Assembly: GCA_034509425.1 (NCBI GenBank)
Contig: JAVTVJ010000117.1
Coordinates: 434,001-498,000, forward strand
Reading direction: 5' to 3'
Source of the DNA: Eopsaltria australis
Taxonomy: Eukaryota; Chordata; Aves; Passeriformes; Petroicidae
Length of the DNA: 64,000 bases
Below, in pieces: positions 22,561-34,648 of this stretch. The position numbers and the translations under genes are program-made. Numbering within the stretch: position 1 is the stretch's first letter; each line of letters begins with the position of its first letter. The notes beneath the pieces were generated by a model. It worked only from the letters and a program-made list of their open reading frames with translations. It did no database searches and had not been told where the DNA came from.

Positions 22561-22800
22561 CTTGATTGGAATACAAGAACATGTAATTATTTGATCACTT
22601 TTCATTTCAGCTGATTAAATGAAAAAGGAAGTCTTTGCTTGGGTCAAAGGTTATTGCAATGCATATTTAATTGTCCAATATCATCATAATCAACAACTTT
22701 CCAGTTTCAGCTTCTTTGCATCTACCAAGGGAAGGGCGGCGTTAAAAAAAAGGTATTTAATCAACGGTGCATGATTTGCCAGAAATGGATTTCTCCAAGG
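22561..22800. promoter_or_regulatory. Homeodomain/SOX/POU-like site cluster (candidate noncoding element)
   Basis: This AT-rich segment is dense in words used by developmental transcription factors: TAATTA near 22584, CAGCTGATTAAAT near 22609, TCAAAGGTTATTGCAATGC near 22643, ATTTAATTGT, and TTTGCATC near 22715. There are no frames, repeats or microsatellites in it. Conserved noncoding elements in vertebrate gene deserts often look like this; the assignment is inference from motif density and needs alignment to confirm. Confidence 0.3.
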
Positions 22801-24384
22801 GAGCATTCAAGCAGTTATTAGGAAAGGTGCTGAAGTGAAACCAACCTCCTCTAAGCATGCTGGATTACACTGGTTTGCAGGGAATGAACTTACATCTTAT
22901 TGAACAAAACATTTCAGTCACAAGTTCCATCTCCATCTGCTTAATGAATTGAAGTGTCACGAAAATTTGAAGAGGCAGCCCAGGAAAACAGAAATGTAAT
23001 TTAATGCAACAAGAATCATTTGCTGGCCAACTGTATAGTATTGATGGGATTCCAGACAAAGCATTTAGATTATGGCTGTTGTTACAGGAAAAAGCATTTA
23101 ACTTGTCCAGTGAGTCATATGTTTAAAAGAAGCTTTTCTAAAAAATATCACAGGAAACTAAACTTTCCACAAGCTTCTAGATGACCTAATTGGCAAAGCA
23201 GTAAATCTAATTACTTTAAGAAATGGAACTGAAAGGCATCTCTGCATCTTTAATGTATTCAGGAAAACATATCCTGCATAACTTTCTCAAAAATCACCTA
23301 AAATCCGAGGCTGTCTGATAAACATGCACAAACTGATTAAACCCTTCTATCAGTTCCTGCTATTTATCTCATTTTCTCTGTACTTTTGGATGCAATAACT
23401 CAATTTACTTCCTCTTAAATATCCCCAGACACCATTAAGTGGACACCCACTCTGTTTCCCTCTTCTCAATTTTCCTGACACAGATAATATTTTATGTGCA
23501 ACACACACAAGCTGCCTGGGTATGTACCTCCTCTCTCTTTCTCTCTTCTTCCCCTCTTCAGATTGCTTCTAGTATGTGAGTGTTTATGCATTGTCTTTTA
23601 CCTGTGCATTAATTTAATTTTGCCCCACTTGCAAAATTCAGTAACAGGAATGCAGAAAGGAAAAGATGCACCTCTAAGCCAAAATCTGATGGAAGTGGGC
23701 TGTGTGCAGGATCATCCAGCACGTCCCCTGGCACAGCTTTGGCCTGTGAGAACAAACCTGCTCTCCCAATGCCCTGACCTTCTTCCCAGGGCAGCACAAA
23801 CCAGCACAACACAAACCTGCACAAGCTGCATGTTTTCTCCCAAGGTGCATGGACAAGACCAAGTGCTTTAAGTAGAATGAGATACCCTCTGGCAATAAAA
23901 ACTGTGCCACAGCATCTGCCCTTTGTGACAGAGACTGCTTTTATTTGCTAACGCAGAGGTAAAGAAACAGAAATTTGTAGGGACCTTTGAGCATAACCAT
24001 AAATAGTATGATGTGGTGTGACTGTGAAGATGACATTTTGATTAATTACCACATGCTGCAATCTCTCCCTTTCTTCCTTCACCTCCTTTATCAATACAAA
24101 GATAAGCAAATTTATTCAGATCCTTGATTGCCAGGGATGGAATTCTGCAACTAAATATGCAAAAAATAGTGTAAGATGTAGGCACAAGTGATACTTTGCC
24201 ACAAAAGACAAGACCTCAAAGTTTAAGAATTTGTGTAGAGAAAAAAAAAATTTAAAAAGCAATGAAAATTATTATGGAGACCAACATCATTCTGATTCTT
24301 TTATGACAAGGTTATTTAAATATGCAGCTGCAGTTGGACTAGAGTGTACTCTTATCTGGGTAAAAAACAGGTTGGGAGAACACT
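22801..24384. other. Unique DNA, no gene called
   Basis: Contains a 125-codon plus-strand frame (23494-23871) in a C-rich patch. The translation starts with a hydrophobic run of L, F and C residues, then turns into low-complexity Q/T/C text with no domain. I regard it as a chance frame. Confidence 0.5.
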
Positions 24385-24785
24385 GATGAATCACAAAATC
24401 ACAGATTGTGCTGAGTTGGTGTCCAGTCACAAGTGGTGCTCTCCAGGACTCAGTGTTGGGGACATTTCTCTTTAATATCCTCATCAGTGGTCTGGACAAG
24501 GGGCTCAAGGGCACACTCAGGAAGTGTGAAGATAACACCAAGTTGGGCAGGAGTGAAATGGAAAGGATTGTCAAGCACTGGAAGAGCTGCCCAGGGAAGT
24601 GGCTGATCACCATCCCTGGAGACTACAGAATCATAGAATCATACTTAAAAGATGTGTAGAGCACCTGGTTGAGTACTGCATGGTTGAGTAACACTAACTG
24701 TTAGTGTTAGATTTATAGTTGGACTGGATGGTTTTGAGGGTCTTTTTCCATCTAAATGCTTTTATGATCCTAGATGATAATTGTA
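24385..24785 (+). mobile_element. CR1: CR1 LINE with RT segment joined to 3' UTR
   Basis: The frame from 24408 reads PVTSGALQDSVLGTFLFNIL and then SGLDKGLKGTLRKCEDNTKLG, an ordered stretch of CR1 reverse transcriptase palm in which the usual aromatic-Ala-Asp-Asp catalytic motif is degraded to CEDN. It then jumps within about 20 bases to 3' UTR phrases ('gtcaagcactggaagagctg', 'catccctggagac', 'aaaagatgtgtagagcacctgg', 'ttggactggatgg') and a weak tip near 24780. A large internal deletion has therefore removed the C-terminal half of the polymerase. A short inverted copy of the CR1 octamer tip is lodged inside the UTR at about 24623-24641. Confidence 0.9.
24689..24709. repeat. 21-bp palindrome inside CR1 UTR
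   Basis: TAACACTAAC and GTTAGTGTTA are perfect inverted arms around a single T. Other CR1 copies have only one such GTTAG-type word at this place (compare 'gcagtgctagatta' near 60.63 kb), so the palindrome seems to have formed after or during insertion. Confidence 0.93.
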
Positions 24786-25930
24786 GGTCCCTTCTAATTA
24801 AAAGATTCTATTAGTGTAGTGTAGTCTAGTGTAAATATTGTCATTTGGATCTTAACAATGACATAATTTGAGGAGCATCTGGAAGTGTGTCAGTAGTTTA
24901 AAAGGTACTTAGAAAACTTTCAAACCTTCACACTCCTTAGAGACAGAGCTGGGATCTTTACCCTAGGGGTCTGTATGCATATCATGCTCTTTCAATTTTC
25001 ATCTAGTAATTTCATTGCCTCTGCTTTCTTACCTCTAAGGCCTCTTGACCTCTGTAAAACTTATAGACTTTATCCTGAACTTGGACCTTCAACTTAAAAT
25101 TCTGAGGTAATTTTCTGTGTGCATCCATGGCTATAATTTTGGAGAAGCAGTGAAACGAAATCTCTTGGCCAATCCAATCCAGAGTGTACCAGGTTAGCTG
25201 AGGTCTGAGTCTACCACATTCTCCCTCCATTTATCTACCACCTTCCTTACTTCAAACTGGGACAGCAGTTAAGCAACATTTGCATGAATTTCCAGTGCAA
25301 TCAGAACATAAGCAACTGAATTAACTGTAATAACACTTAATTACGTGTTTAAAATGATAAGCATGCCTCAGTGCTGCTCTAGCTGAAGACAGTCTGGAGC
25401 TCAGACCTCAGAGTCTGCCTCTGCCATTCAGTCTGTCTGCTTCGGTTTACTCATTTGTAAGACAGACCCTTTGCCTATTTGACAGACAGGTTTATTCAAT
25501 TAATGTTTTAAGCTGCCAGGGGATTCTTGGATGAAAATCATTATAATACAAAAATAGAAAAATTCTTTTCTTATAATCCTTTGGTTTTCAAATGAACTCT
25601 GAAAGAACATTCCATGTTCAGAAAAAAGCCGAATGAGTGTAATTGTAAATGGCCAAAAAGCCCAGTACTACAGAACAATTTCTTCGTTGTGATAATACCT
25701 AACAAAACTTCTGAAATCTTTCAATTAACTCTTTCCCATAGAGAATACCTGAAGTTACATTTAATGAGCAACATTATTATTCTGTGATAGATACAATTTA
25801 AACCCCAGTAGTTTAGTCCCTGTCTAGATATCTGGAGAAAGATTCAGGGGAGGTTTATTTTGTTTGATTGATTGTTTATTGTTTGTTTTTTGTGGTAAAA
25901 ACCATTAGAGCTATCAAGATTTTAAAATCT
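24786..25930. other. Unique DNA, no gene seen
   Basis: Ordinary AT-rich sequence. The 72-codon minus-strand frame at 25012-25230 is unassigned. Confidence 0.55.
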
Positions 25931-26145
25931 CCTTCTCCCCCCCCTACCCCCCCCCCCAATACAAATCTATTTTTGTTTAAAAGTTTTCTGCTTTTTAGGA
26001 TTGAATTTATTAAAGAAAACAACCAAACAAAAAAATAAAAACAAAAACAAAACAAAAAAAAACCCAAGCAGCAACAACACCACCAACCAACCAACCAAAC
26101 AAACAAAAATACAAAAAAACCCCAAAAATACCCCAAACAAACCAA
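25931..26145. repeat. C-tract and A/C-rich low-complexity block
   Basis: An interrupted C tract (C8 at 25937-25944, TA, C11 at 25947-25957) is followed from about 26010 by A/C-rich text with CAA, CCAA and CAAA words, including (CCAA)n near 26085. The minus strand of the C tract is a G-rich run that could adopt quadruplex-like structure. The hydrophobic minus-strand frame spanning it is a composition artefact. Confidence 0.88.
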
Positions 26146-29100
26146 CGAACTGAAAAACCTCTATATAAACAGGTGGATTTACACCATAAGAGTTACAAAT
26201 CCTTTATAGATGCTGTTAAAAATACTTTCTTATTGGGCTGGCAGTTACAGCACCAGGATTTCTGTTTGCAGCTGAAAGACATTTCATAAATGGTCATTTA
26301 CCAGTACAGTCAGAGTGAAATCTTGGATTTGCTCCTGTTTTATCATAGAATGTGACTCTGAGTGGGTGTTCTTTCCCTACCTTTCTGAAGAAAGAAATTA
26401 ACCTCTCAATGTCAAATACCATAATATCTGTTATATACCTTTTATCATTTAGAGAAATAAAACATTCTTACCTACTCTTCATTCTTATTTATGAAGTGAA
26501 TACAATTTCCCAGTGGTGTACAGCAACTTAACAGGAGCTGGTGGATGTTTACATAAATTTCTGCAGGGTGGAAATTTTTCCCTTAGCATAATTTCATTTA
26601 TTTCTTTAACATTTTCTGTTTCTGTAAAATTTCCCACCTCAAATCAGAAGGTTCCTGCACATGGCTACTTTTTGTGCCAAGATTGCCAAAAAAAAAAAAA
26701 AAACAAAAAACCACAACCAACCTAGATCTTTGTTTTCAGTGGAAAAGATGCATACTGCATGGAGATACATTCAGGATATACACTGACTATATTAAGAGTT
26801 CAAGCCTCAAGCTTCCACAATTTCATCTTGAATATGTCACACCTCTAATCAAGGCAGTTTAAACCTTTGACTGTGACACAGGATAATTTCTGATTGAACT
26901 AAATACACCTAACAGTATTAGCAATGGCTGTGTAAAGTGACTCTTCTGCACTGCCTCTGGTGAGGATTTCTTCCTCTTTTCAAAAGATAAATTCGTATTA
27001 TAACTCATATTTTCCTTTTTTTCTTTGTTAGTTTCTTACCTGTTTGTTTCCTGGCAAACAACTTTACATTAGCAAAACCTCACAACATTTAAGACAATGA
27101 TTAAGACAGGGATCATATTTAATACCTCCATCTTAATGCCCAAGTGGAATTCACTGCCATATGTATTTTCAGCCATCTTTAAGATTTAATCAGTACAAAC
27201 AGAAGTTCCCAAGGAAGAAAAATCAGAAAACACTGTGAGATACATTAAATTCCTTTAAATTCTGGTTTTGTTTTCTACTGGGTTTGTTTAGGGTACTTTG
27301 TTTGTTTGTATTTTTGTTTTGCTTTGGTTGGGGTATTTTTATAAAGGAATATGAAAGCTTTCTATCTTGTTTCCCTTTTATAATTTTCTAGGAGTTTTGA
27401 GGCAAATAAAAGAAGCTCCTTAAAAATGTACAGGTAACACTGCTATGGGGCATCATCTTCCAGAACTACCATGTAGAAGATATGGATATGTAGGACTATG
27501 AAATTCCTGACAGTGGCTGCTTAATAAGAATGATGGCCCAAACTTGTATTCTTGCTCCTCTACATGGCACATCTCTGAAATGGTTTAGACAACCCCACCC
27601 TTTAAAGTTGCTCTTTATCCACGTGAAGGTAGTCTGGCACAGTTGGCACTGGTGAGGTTCTAGATGTCTAGAATGCATTGCAAACACTCAAAAGTTTGTT
27701 GTGATGATTGCCATTCCTTACAAGAGAGCATATTCTCCTCCCATAATCCATTTTTAAACTTTTGGTAAAATTGCAGACCAGCAATATTTAATGTGCCATG
27801 TGAATAATGGTTCTGTGTGCACGAACATCTGTTCTTAATGCCATGGTGATATGGGGAAATATAAATTTAATCTGAATGAGGTCTGATCACATGAACACAT
27901 ATTTTTCAAATTATGCAATGTGTATTAATGATGTTTATGCCAAGATAAAGCAGTTTGCTGGCTCCCTATAATTATAGGTAGATACTAATAATTCATGAAA
28001 CTCCTGTTTTACAATATCATATCCAGATCACTGGAGTGGGTTTAACTTATTTGTGTTCCTGTGTCTATAAGGCAATGCTGGAACTAGAGCTAGATAATTC
28101 AGTCTTCATTTAAAGCCAAAGAAGAGGAATAAGTATGGCAAGGCCACAATTAATCTGATTTATTATGGAAGTCTACTTTAGCATAAGATGGACTGTACCA
28201 ATCATGCTTGTTTCTCTTAACTATAAAGGAGAGCCCAAGACTCAGTTAGATCTAGTTATGTATAAGGTTCCTATATCTTTGGTCAATTGAATCCCACATC
28301 AACCTTATTACTGTGGTCTTTTTCTTCCCCATTACCAGAGGTCAATCATTCCAGAGTGACATGTAGTTAATTCAGGTTTATCTGCATTGTCAGTAAAACA
28401 GGAAATCTTCAAAGAAATCTAAACCATTGAAAACATATCTAGAGCCATCAGTAATCAATAGTTTGTGATTTATAGTATTTTCTTTCTTCCCTGACTGCTG
28501 TTAGAAAGGAAAACTTTTTTTTTAATAATGAGTAGAGACAATTGCAAAGCATCATTTTAACCACATAACATTTCCGAGTGGAAAAGGAGGACAGGAGTTA
28601 TTTTGTTACCTGGTTTATTGCTTCACTCTGCTTTTTTACCATGCAACTATTATAAACTTGGTATCTTGCTAAACATCTCCAGTCCCACTTATTAAGAGAT
28701 AATGAAATAAATAGTGATTAAAACAAGTCTTTAGAAGGATTAATAGTCAAATATCTGTGACTTGACAGTCTTCCATTTTGGGCCACACCACTAAAACCAG
28801 CATTCAGTTTTGAGCAGGAGTGTATCTGGTAAAAACTGCATCATAAGGAGTGACCAAAGAGATAAGCTCGAGTTTCACAGCTGCTCTGTGTACTGGATGG
28901 AAAATGATGACTTCTCAACCAGGGAAGAGAACCAAGCACTGTTTTTTTCTGGCATCCCAGACCCTAAGTGCCTGCTAGCTCACACCATGGATGGTGTGGA
29001 GGGATGTGCAGCTGCTGGCACACTGGGAACATAGAAGATCAAGTTTCATGGTCCTGATCCTAAAGAAGTTTCAGTTTAATATGTTCTACACCTGAAGTGC

Positions 29101-31002
29101 TGCCAAATGCATCAAGAATTGGCTTAATGGAGAAATGTCCCTGATACTGTCAGAGGGATATACTTGAGTAGTCCAGCACTAACTGTCCTGCCACTTTCCA
29201 CAAGGTCTTCTGATGAGGATGCTGAAAGGGTGCAGGACATAGAAATACTCTGTCCACCTGAACTACGACCTTAATCTGTGTTGTGATGACCCTTGACCAT
29301 TTGGATGTCCTTGTGGGGGTCTGTAATGTTTTATCCCATAATTCACTTACGGGTATATTCATACAGAGATACGCACAAGAATCTTTCTAACCCAAATATG
29401 CTGCTGGGATTTAAGATATTTCCTTTACCTATATTAGAATAAACCCAGAACCTCATTAAAAATAAAATCTAGAAAAATAGCAAATAACAACAATGCAAAC
29501 TAATATTCAATAAGTTTTCTACGTTAAAGGTCTGAGTAAAACACAGTCTATGCCACTGTGGATTTTTTGTTAGGGCTTAAATGGGCTGCTGCAGTTAAGG
29601 AATTGCCAGGTAATGTCTTAATTCATTATGGACTGTAAGATAAAAGCTCATTTGATGGATGAATCAGAACAGCTTCTTAATTAAAAGAATATAAAAAAAG
29701 AAGAGTTGAACTGGAAGAGCTTTAACCTTTATGGAATTGGGCTTTTGTTACTTTTTCTACATTTGTGACTAATGAGCTCTTTCTTGAAAAGATGAGGTTT
29801 TTTTAGAGATCAAAAAGACCTTTTGGTAGAAAAGGGGAACTAGGAAGACAGAGTGTGTAAATGAACTATGTACATGCATACCTTTAATAGTATTAGAATG
29901 GTTACTTAAGTACAGGAGGGATTGCTTAACTATGTTTTTAGAGATGTTTAATTAATCAGTTGTTATAAATACACAAAAGAAATGGAAATTGCTCCAGAGC
30001 AAACAGAAGTGCAATCTGAGGGCAGAACTAATAATTTAATCTGATTTAACATTAGCAGTGATTTTGGAATTCCAGGCAATGATTTTTCCATGATGTCAGA
30101 CAACAGCAAATTACCCTGCTTTAGAAAAGGCCCTTTGCCTTGTAAGAAGTAGAGGTGAGGGGAAAAATTAAGCAGTCCTTTGCTAAATGTCATTTCCTTG
30201 TCTCAGCTGTGATGTGAGGGCTTATTTCCATTTTGAAGTTTACTGATTTTAGCTATTGGAGTCTTGATTTTATTGTTATCTGCTTCACACTGTGGAGTTA
30301 AAGGACACTGTGCAAGAGATACAGATGCCTAAACATAGATATCTATCATTTAGGATATTCAGTGTCACCACTACCTGCTGCTGTGGACCAGCTCAGGTCC
30401 CCTAGAGGCCCTGTCATACCTTCCACTGGGTTATTTTGGACTACAAAACATTTCCTGTGCACTGCGCTTAGATAACTGAAACAAACCCTTTACTAGCAAG
30501 CTGAAGGTCATCCTGTTCCTCAGAGCCTTTCTGTCCTTCATCTTTCTGTAACCTTAACATTCATAATTAAAGCTTGTTTTTCACCAAGCCTGGTCATAAG
30601 CAGCTGTTCAGGACTGGATGATCTCATACTGCTTGAAATCCATGTGTATTTCCTACAAGGAAATGTCTGCTCTGAACTGCAATGACAAGCTTATTGCAAA
30701 CAGAGTAGAAGAAATCTCATTTAAATTTCAACAAAAGGAGGAACTAAACCGCTTCTTATTTCTTGTTTCTTGACTACAAAATTATTAATTTCATCTTTGT
30801 GGAAGTAACGATATGAGGGGTGCATTATGTGGGCTAAATCCATAGCAATTGACCAAACCAAGGGATGGTCTGGGCATTGGGGCTTGGTTGTTCTTACCAG
30901 TACACTGTTCACACTGTCTGTGGCATCACTGTGGCTTCTGCAAACTGAGACTTTCTGACAGATCACAGGTATGATTGGAGATAAGAAGGTCCAGTGACCA
31001 GT
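26146..31002. other. Unique AT-rich DNA, no gene seen
   Basis: Nearly 4.9 kb without a recognised gene or dated repeat. It includes a 16-base A run at 26688-26703, a GTTT-rich patch at 27264-27340 and a short perfect inverted repeat CACACCAT/ATGGTGTG (28981-28988 and 28991-28998). Short frames at 27496-27687, 28810-29034, 29150-29362 and 30721-30966 are unassigned. Confidence 0.55.
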
Positions 31003-31605
31003 TCCACAGAGTCATAGAACAGCTGTTCTATGTCCCATAGAATCATAGAACAGCTTGGGTTGGAAGGAACCTTATAGATCATTCAGTTCCAACTCCCCTG
31101 CCATGGGCAGGGGCACTTCCACTTGACCAGGCTGCCCAGAGCTCCATCCAGCCAGGCCTGGAACACTTCCAGGGATGGGATGTCCACCATTTCTTTGAAC
31201 AACCTGTTCCAGTGCTTCACCACCCTCACAGTGAAGAATTTCTTTCCAAGCTCTAATTTGAACTTACTCTTTGACAGTTTGAAGCAATTTCCCCTTGTCC
31301 TGTAACTCTGTGCTCCTGTAAGAAATCCCTCTCCATATTTCTTGTAGGTTCCTTCAGGTACTGGAAGGCTGCAATTAGGTCACCCCGAAGCCTTTTCTTT
31401 TCCAGGCTGAACAACCACAATTCTCTCAATCATTCCTTAAAGGAGAGGTGCTCCATCCCTCTAATCAGCTTGGTGGCTTCCCCTGCACTCAGTGCAAGAG
31501 GTGTCTGTTCTGTCTGTGCTGGAGCTCCAGAGCTGGATGAAGTACTCCAGGTGAAGTCACATGAGAGCAGAGTACTGGGGCAAAATCACCTCCCACATTT
31601 TAGAG
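31003..31605 (-). mobile_element. CR1: Longest CR1 LINE fragment, minus strand
   Basis: This is the longest recognisable CR1 in the window, roughly 600 bases. The plus strand reads the reversed order: tip 'atagaatcatagaacagc', 'ttgggttggaaggaacctta', 'cccctgccatgggcaggg', 'aggctgcccagagctccatc', 'ccaggcctggaacacttcca', 'aacctgttccagtgcttcac', 'cagtgaagaatttctttcc', 'caatttccccttgtcctgt', 'ttttccaggctgaacaacc' and 'cagagctggatgaagtactc'. Divergence is moderate. All of it is 3' untranslated sequence or the very end of ORF2. The tip carries a 20-bp palindrome described separately. Confidence 0.95.
31013..31032. repeat. Perfect 20-bp palindrome at CR1 tip
   Basis: CATAGAACAG (31013-31022) is followed directly by its reverse complement CTGTTCTATG (31023-31032), then 'tccc', then the normal reversed tip of the minus-strand CR1. 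The first arm repeats the tip word that recurs at 31042-31051, so the palindrome is built from an inverted copy of the CR1 end. Confidence 0.95.
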
Positions 31606-33908
31606 ATTATGAGAATCTAGCAGTAAAGAAATTAGCTCTCTCTCCTGTGAGCTGCTATGTCTGAGGCTGTTTCTAAGCATGTTGAAACTACTATAATAAC
31701 ATATTGAGACTCAGATTTTTCTAACTCACATGAGCTTCTGAAGTAAAGAAGTGGCTGTGGGATCCTTCCAGAGCAGACACTGACCCTGGAATATGTCCTT
31801 CACTTTTCAGTACCCAGTCTGTGACCTCACATTAGAGCAGATACAGAGCATGCCTGTGTCAGGAAAGGACCAAACCACCTCTGATCCTAAGTGTCACAAG
31901 ACCAAGATGGTGAATGGCAGTAATAATCAGGGAGCAGTTCTGTCTAAGCTGAAACACTGTGCACAAAGTCACATGCGCAAATGACGTTGCTAATATGAGG
32001 ATGAAAATCAGGTGGAGTTTTGTTCTTTTTTTAATATTTGCTGGCTGAAAACCTGGAACAATTTAAGACTGCCTAAGATGATGCTACACTGACAGAACTG
32101 AAACTCAAATTGTGGGAAAATCCTTATTTTCAGTCATTATGGAATCATGTTTTGGATGTTTAATGGTAAGCCAGCAGGGGCTGTGAGTGTTGTTTTCAGC
32201 ACAGCTCCTGCAGTGCAAGGCTCCTTCCATGGGCAGCCAAAATGTGTTCCTGTGTAAAAACAGATTGAAACTTTCTGTGAGCAGAGAATCAGCATGTAGC
32301 AATTTACATTTTTATCAACAAGGAGGTGTTTCATCCTTTAGCTTATGCCACATTGCTGTATTATAAATGCAGGCCCTTGTGTATAGATAGCATTAGGCTG
32401 TGATACTGTTTAAAGAAGAAATGTTATCTTGTTTTTGAACTACAAAGCTATTCAGAATCCTTTTCAGCTGATAAACTCAGTGTCATTTAATTTAGCAGTT
32501 GCTTACATAAGAGGAATAAAGAGATATTGAATATCCGTAAGATGAATACCTTTCCATTATTTCTTATTGTTTCTGAGATTGTTTTATTTTTCTTTTCACA
32601 TATGGAAGACGATCAAGAGAATTAGCCAGGGGAATCAAAGTATTATTATTGGTTAATATTGTTGCTATTTGTATTACAACAGCACATAAAGGAAGAAAAT
32701 ATTGCTAAGAACACTGTAAAGGACTTGCAATCTAAGTAGGCAAAATGTACTCATCTTGGTTCAATTTGAATAAAGGACAAGCTACTGAGGCACAGAACTG
32801 AACCTTAATGGGAGCTGGTTTATAGCCTTTCCTGCTTCAGGAGAGATTTAATCACCTTCTCTCTGTCAATAAAAAGGAAATGTTGCAAATGGTATTTAGC
32901 AAGAAATATGTGGGCTCTCAACCCCCAATGCAATGCTTATCCAAATGATTACTCATCAGCCAGTGATTCCTTAGATGTTAGTTTGTGTTTCTTCCCTGAT
33001 GTCTGGTTTTGTGTAATGTATTAATGGATTGACCCCTTCTGCATTTTGGTCTTTCAAAATAATCTTCAAATGTATAGCCAGGCTTAATGAACACATAATG
33101 CAAATACCAGCAAAAGCTATGCTGTATTTAACTTACTTTACATTAACTAGACAAGAGCAAGAACTCTACCATGGCCCCTTTGCACACATGTGATTTTTCT
33201 CAATGCTTTGGCACTGTATTCAAGGGCAGAGACTGACCTTCCAGAGATGGGAAATGACACAGGGCAGACATGGAATCAGTGTCAAAGCTCAACAATGTCA
33301 GAGCTCAGATCTGTTAACCTCTAGTCAAGTGCTTTAACCTTATGCCCTACTTACACAGCTGATCTTATATATCTGGCAAAAGATGCAGTGTGTCAACTGT
33401 AATAATAATCCTAAATACTTACTTCAGTCATGCTTAACACTGCCAAACTGCTTCATAGCCTTAGGGCCATGATGTGATTTTTCCTGGGATTTGTCCATGT
33501 TTTTCTGCCATGTAGGCTATGACCAAAGCATAAATGCACTTGCACTCATGGCCATTTCTCCTGGGTTTAGGAGTGGCCTTGGTTTCAGAGTACCTAGCTT
33601 TGGATATAACTTGAACATTCAATCTACTAACGCTAAAGAGTCTTATCATTCCTAATAGCTTTGTGCTCACTACCCCTGAGAGGATAGGAGTCTATTTTTT
33701 TTTGTCTTTTAGATGAGACTCTGAGCTATAGAAAAAGAGAGAGACAGATACCTAAAATTATTTGTGCTTTTCAACCCTCACAGATTTCTGTAGGTGTCTG
33801 TGTGATAAGTGTACACCAATCCTTTGGCACCTGTCAAGGAATGAATATATTTTTTACTAACTTTGACTTTCAGGAATGATATCTGCAGCTTAAATTTCCT
33901 ATACAGCC

Positions 33909-33909
<1 letters not shown>
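31606..33909. other. Unique DNA, no gene seen
   Basis: No exon or repeat family recognised. An octamer-type word ATGCAAAT occurs near 33098 within a run of AT-rich sequence. Overlapping minus-strand frames at 32105-32334 are unassigned. Confidence 0.55.

Positions 33910-33941
<32 letters not shown>
33910..33941. repeat. (GA)n microsatellite
   Basis: About fifteen uninterrupted GA dinucleotides follow 'atacagccag'. The purine strand is the plus strand. Confidence 0.97.
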
Positions 33942-33944
<3 letters not shown>

Positions 33945-34570
33945 AATACTCTTAAATAAATCTGTTTTTTTCCCTCCTATTCTAAGACTGCTGTGATGAA
34001 TTATCCAGTACAGGTTCCTAGACATGCTTCTGTCTTTCCATTGACTATAGATATATTTTGCATGGATAGTATATTAAATTAGATATCCATTTTTAAATGG
34101 TCAAAGTTGGTTCAGATGAATCCTACCCTTAGTTACCATTTAAAATGTCTCTCAAAATATTGCCACAGGCTGTAGGAGAGAACTGAACACAGATGTCTCA
34201 GATTGTGATCATTTGTCTCAAAACACTAGACCATTCTTATTTCTGAGGAAAAGCTTGCTGAGACTATTTGTTATGTTTAAAGCCAATATGATCATATACT
34301 TCACTGGAAGTGTTGTTATGAATCATTAAGATATGGTCCAGCTTTTTCTTGGAAGGAATACAGATAATATTATGAATGTACTCATGAAACATTAGTGTTG
34401 GGGGCTGAAGCTACAGCTGTAATTAAATAAGTAATCCACTCTTTGATACCACTAAGTGACAGTTGATATTTCATTCCTAAAGTGCTGCTACACACAAGGG
34501 CTCAGCAGTTAAAATTTTGTGATTTTTTTTAAATGTTCACTCAGAAGAAAGGGTGAGAACAAGGGTAGGT
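33942..34570. other. Unique DNA, no gene seen
   Basis: AT-rich interval between two purine-strand microsatellites with nothing recognisable in it. Confidence 0.55.
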
Positions 34571-34573
34571 AAA

Positions 34574-34648
34574 GAAGAGAGAAGAGAGAAGAGAAGAGAA
34601 GAGAAGAGAAGAGAAGAGAAGAGAAGAGAAGAGAAGAGAAGAAGAGAT
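34574..34648. repeat. (GAGAA)n pentanucleotide array
   Basis: Eleven exact GAGAA units lie at 34586-34640, flanked by imperfect units on both sides. The unit is a rotation of the AGAGA unit in the 8.16 kb array and the purine strand is again plus. Confidence 0.96.

Noticed and set aside
23494..23871. 125-codon plus-strand frame with hydrophobic N-terminus
   Set aside because: Composition follows a C/T-rich patch, the C-terminal half is low complexity, and an overlapping minus frame is equally open.
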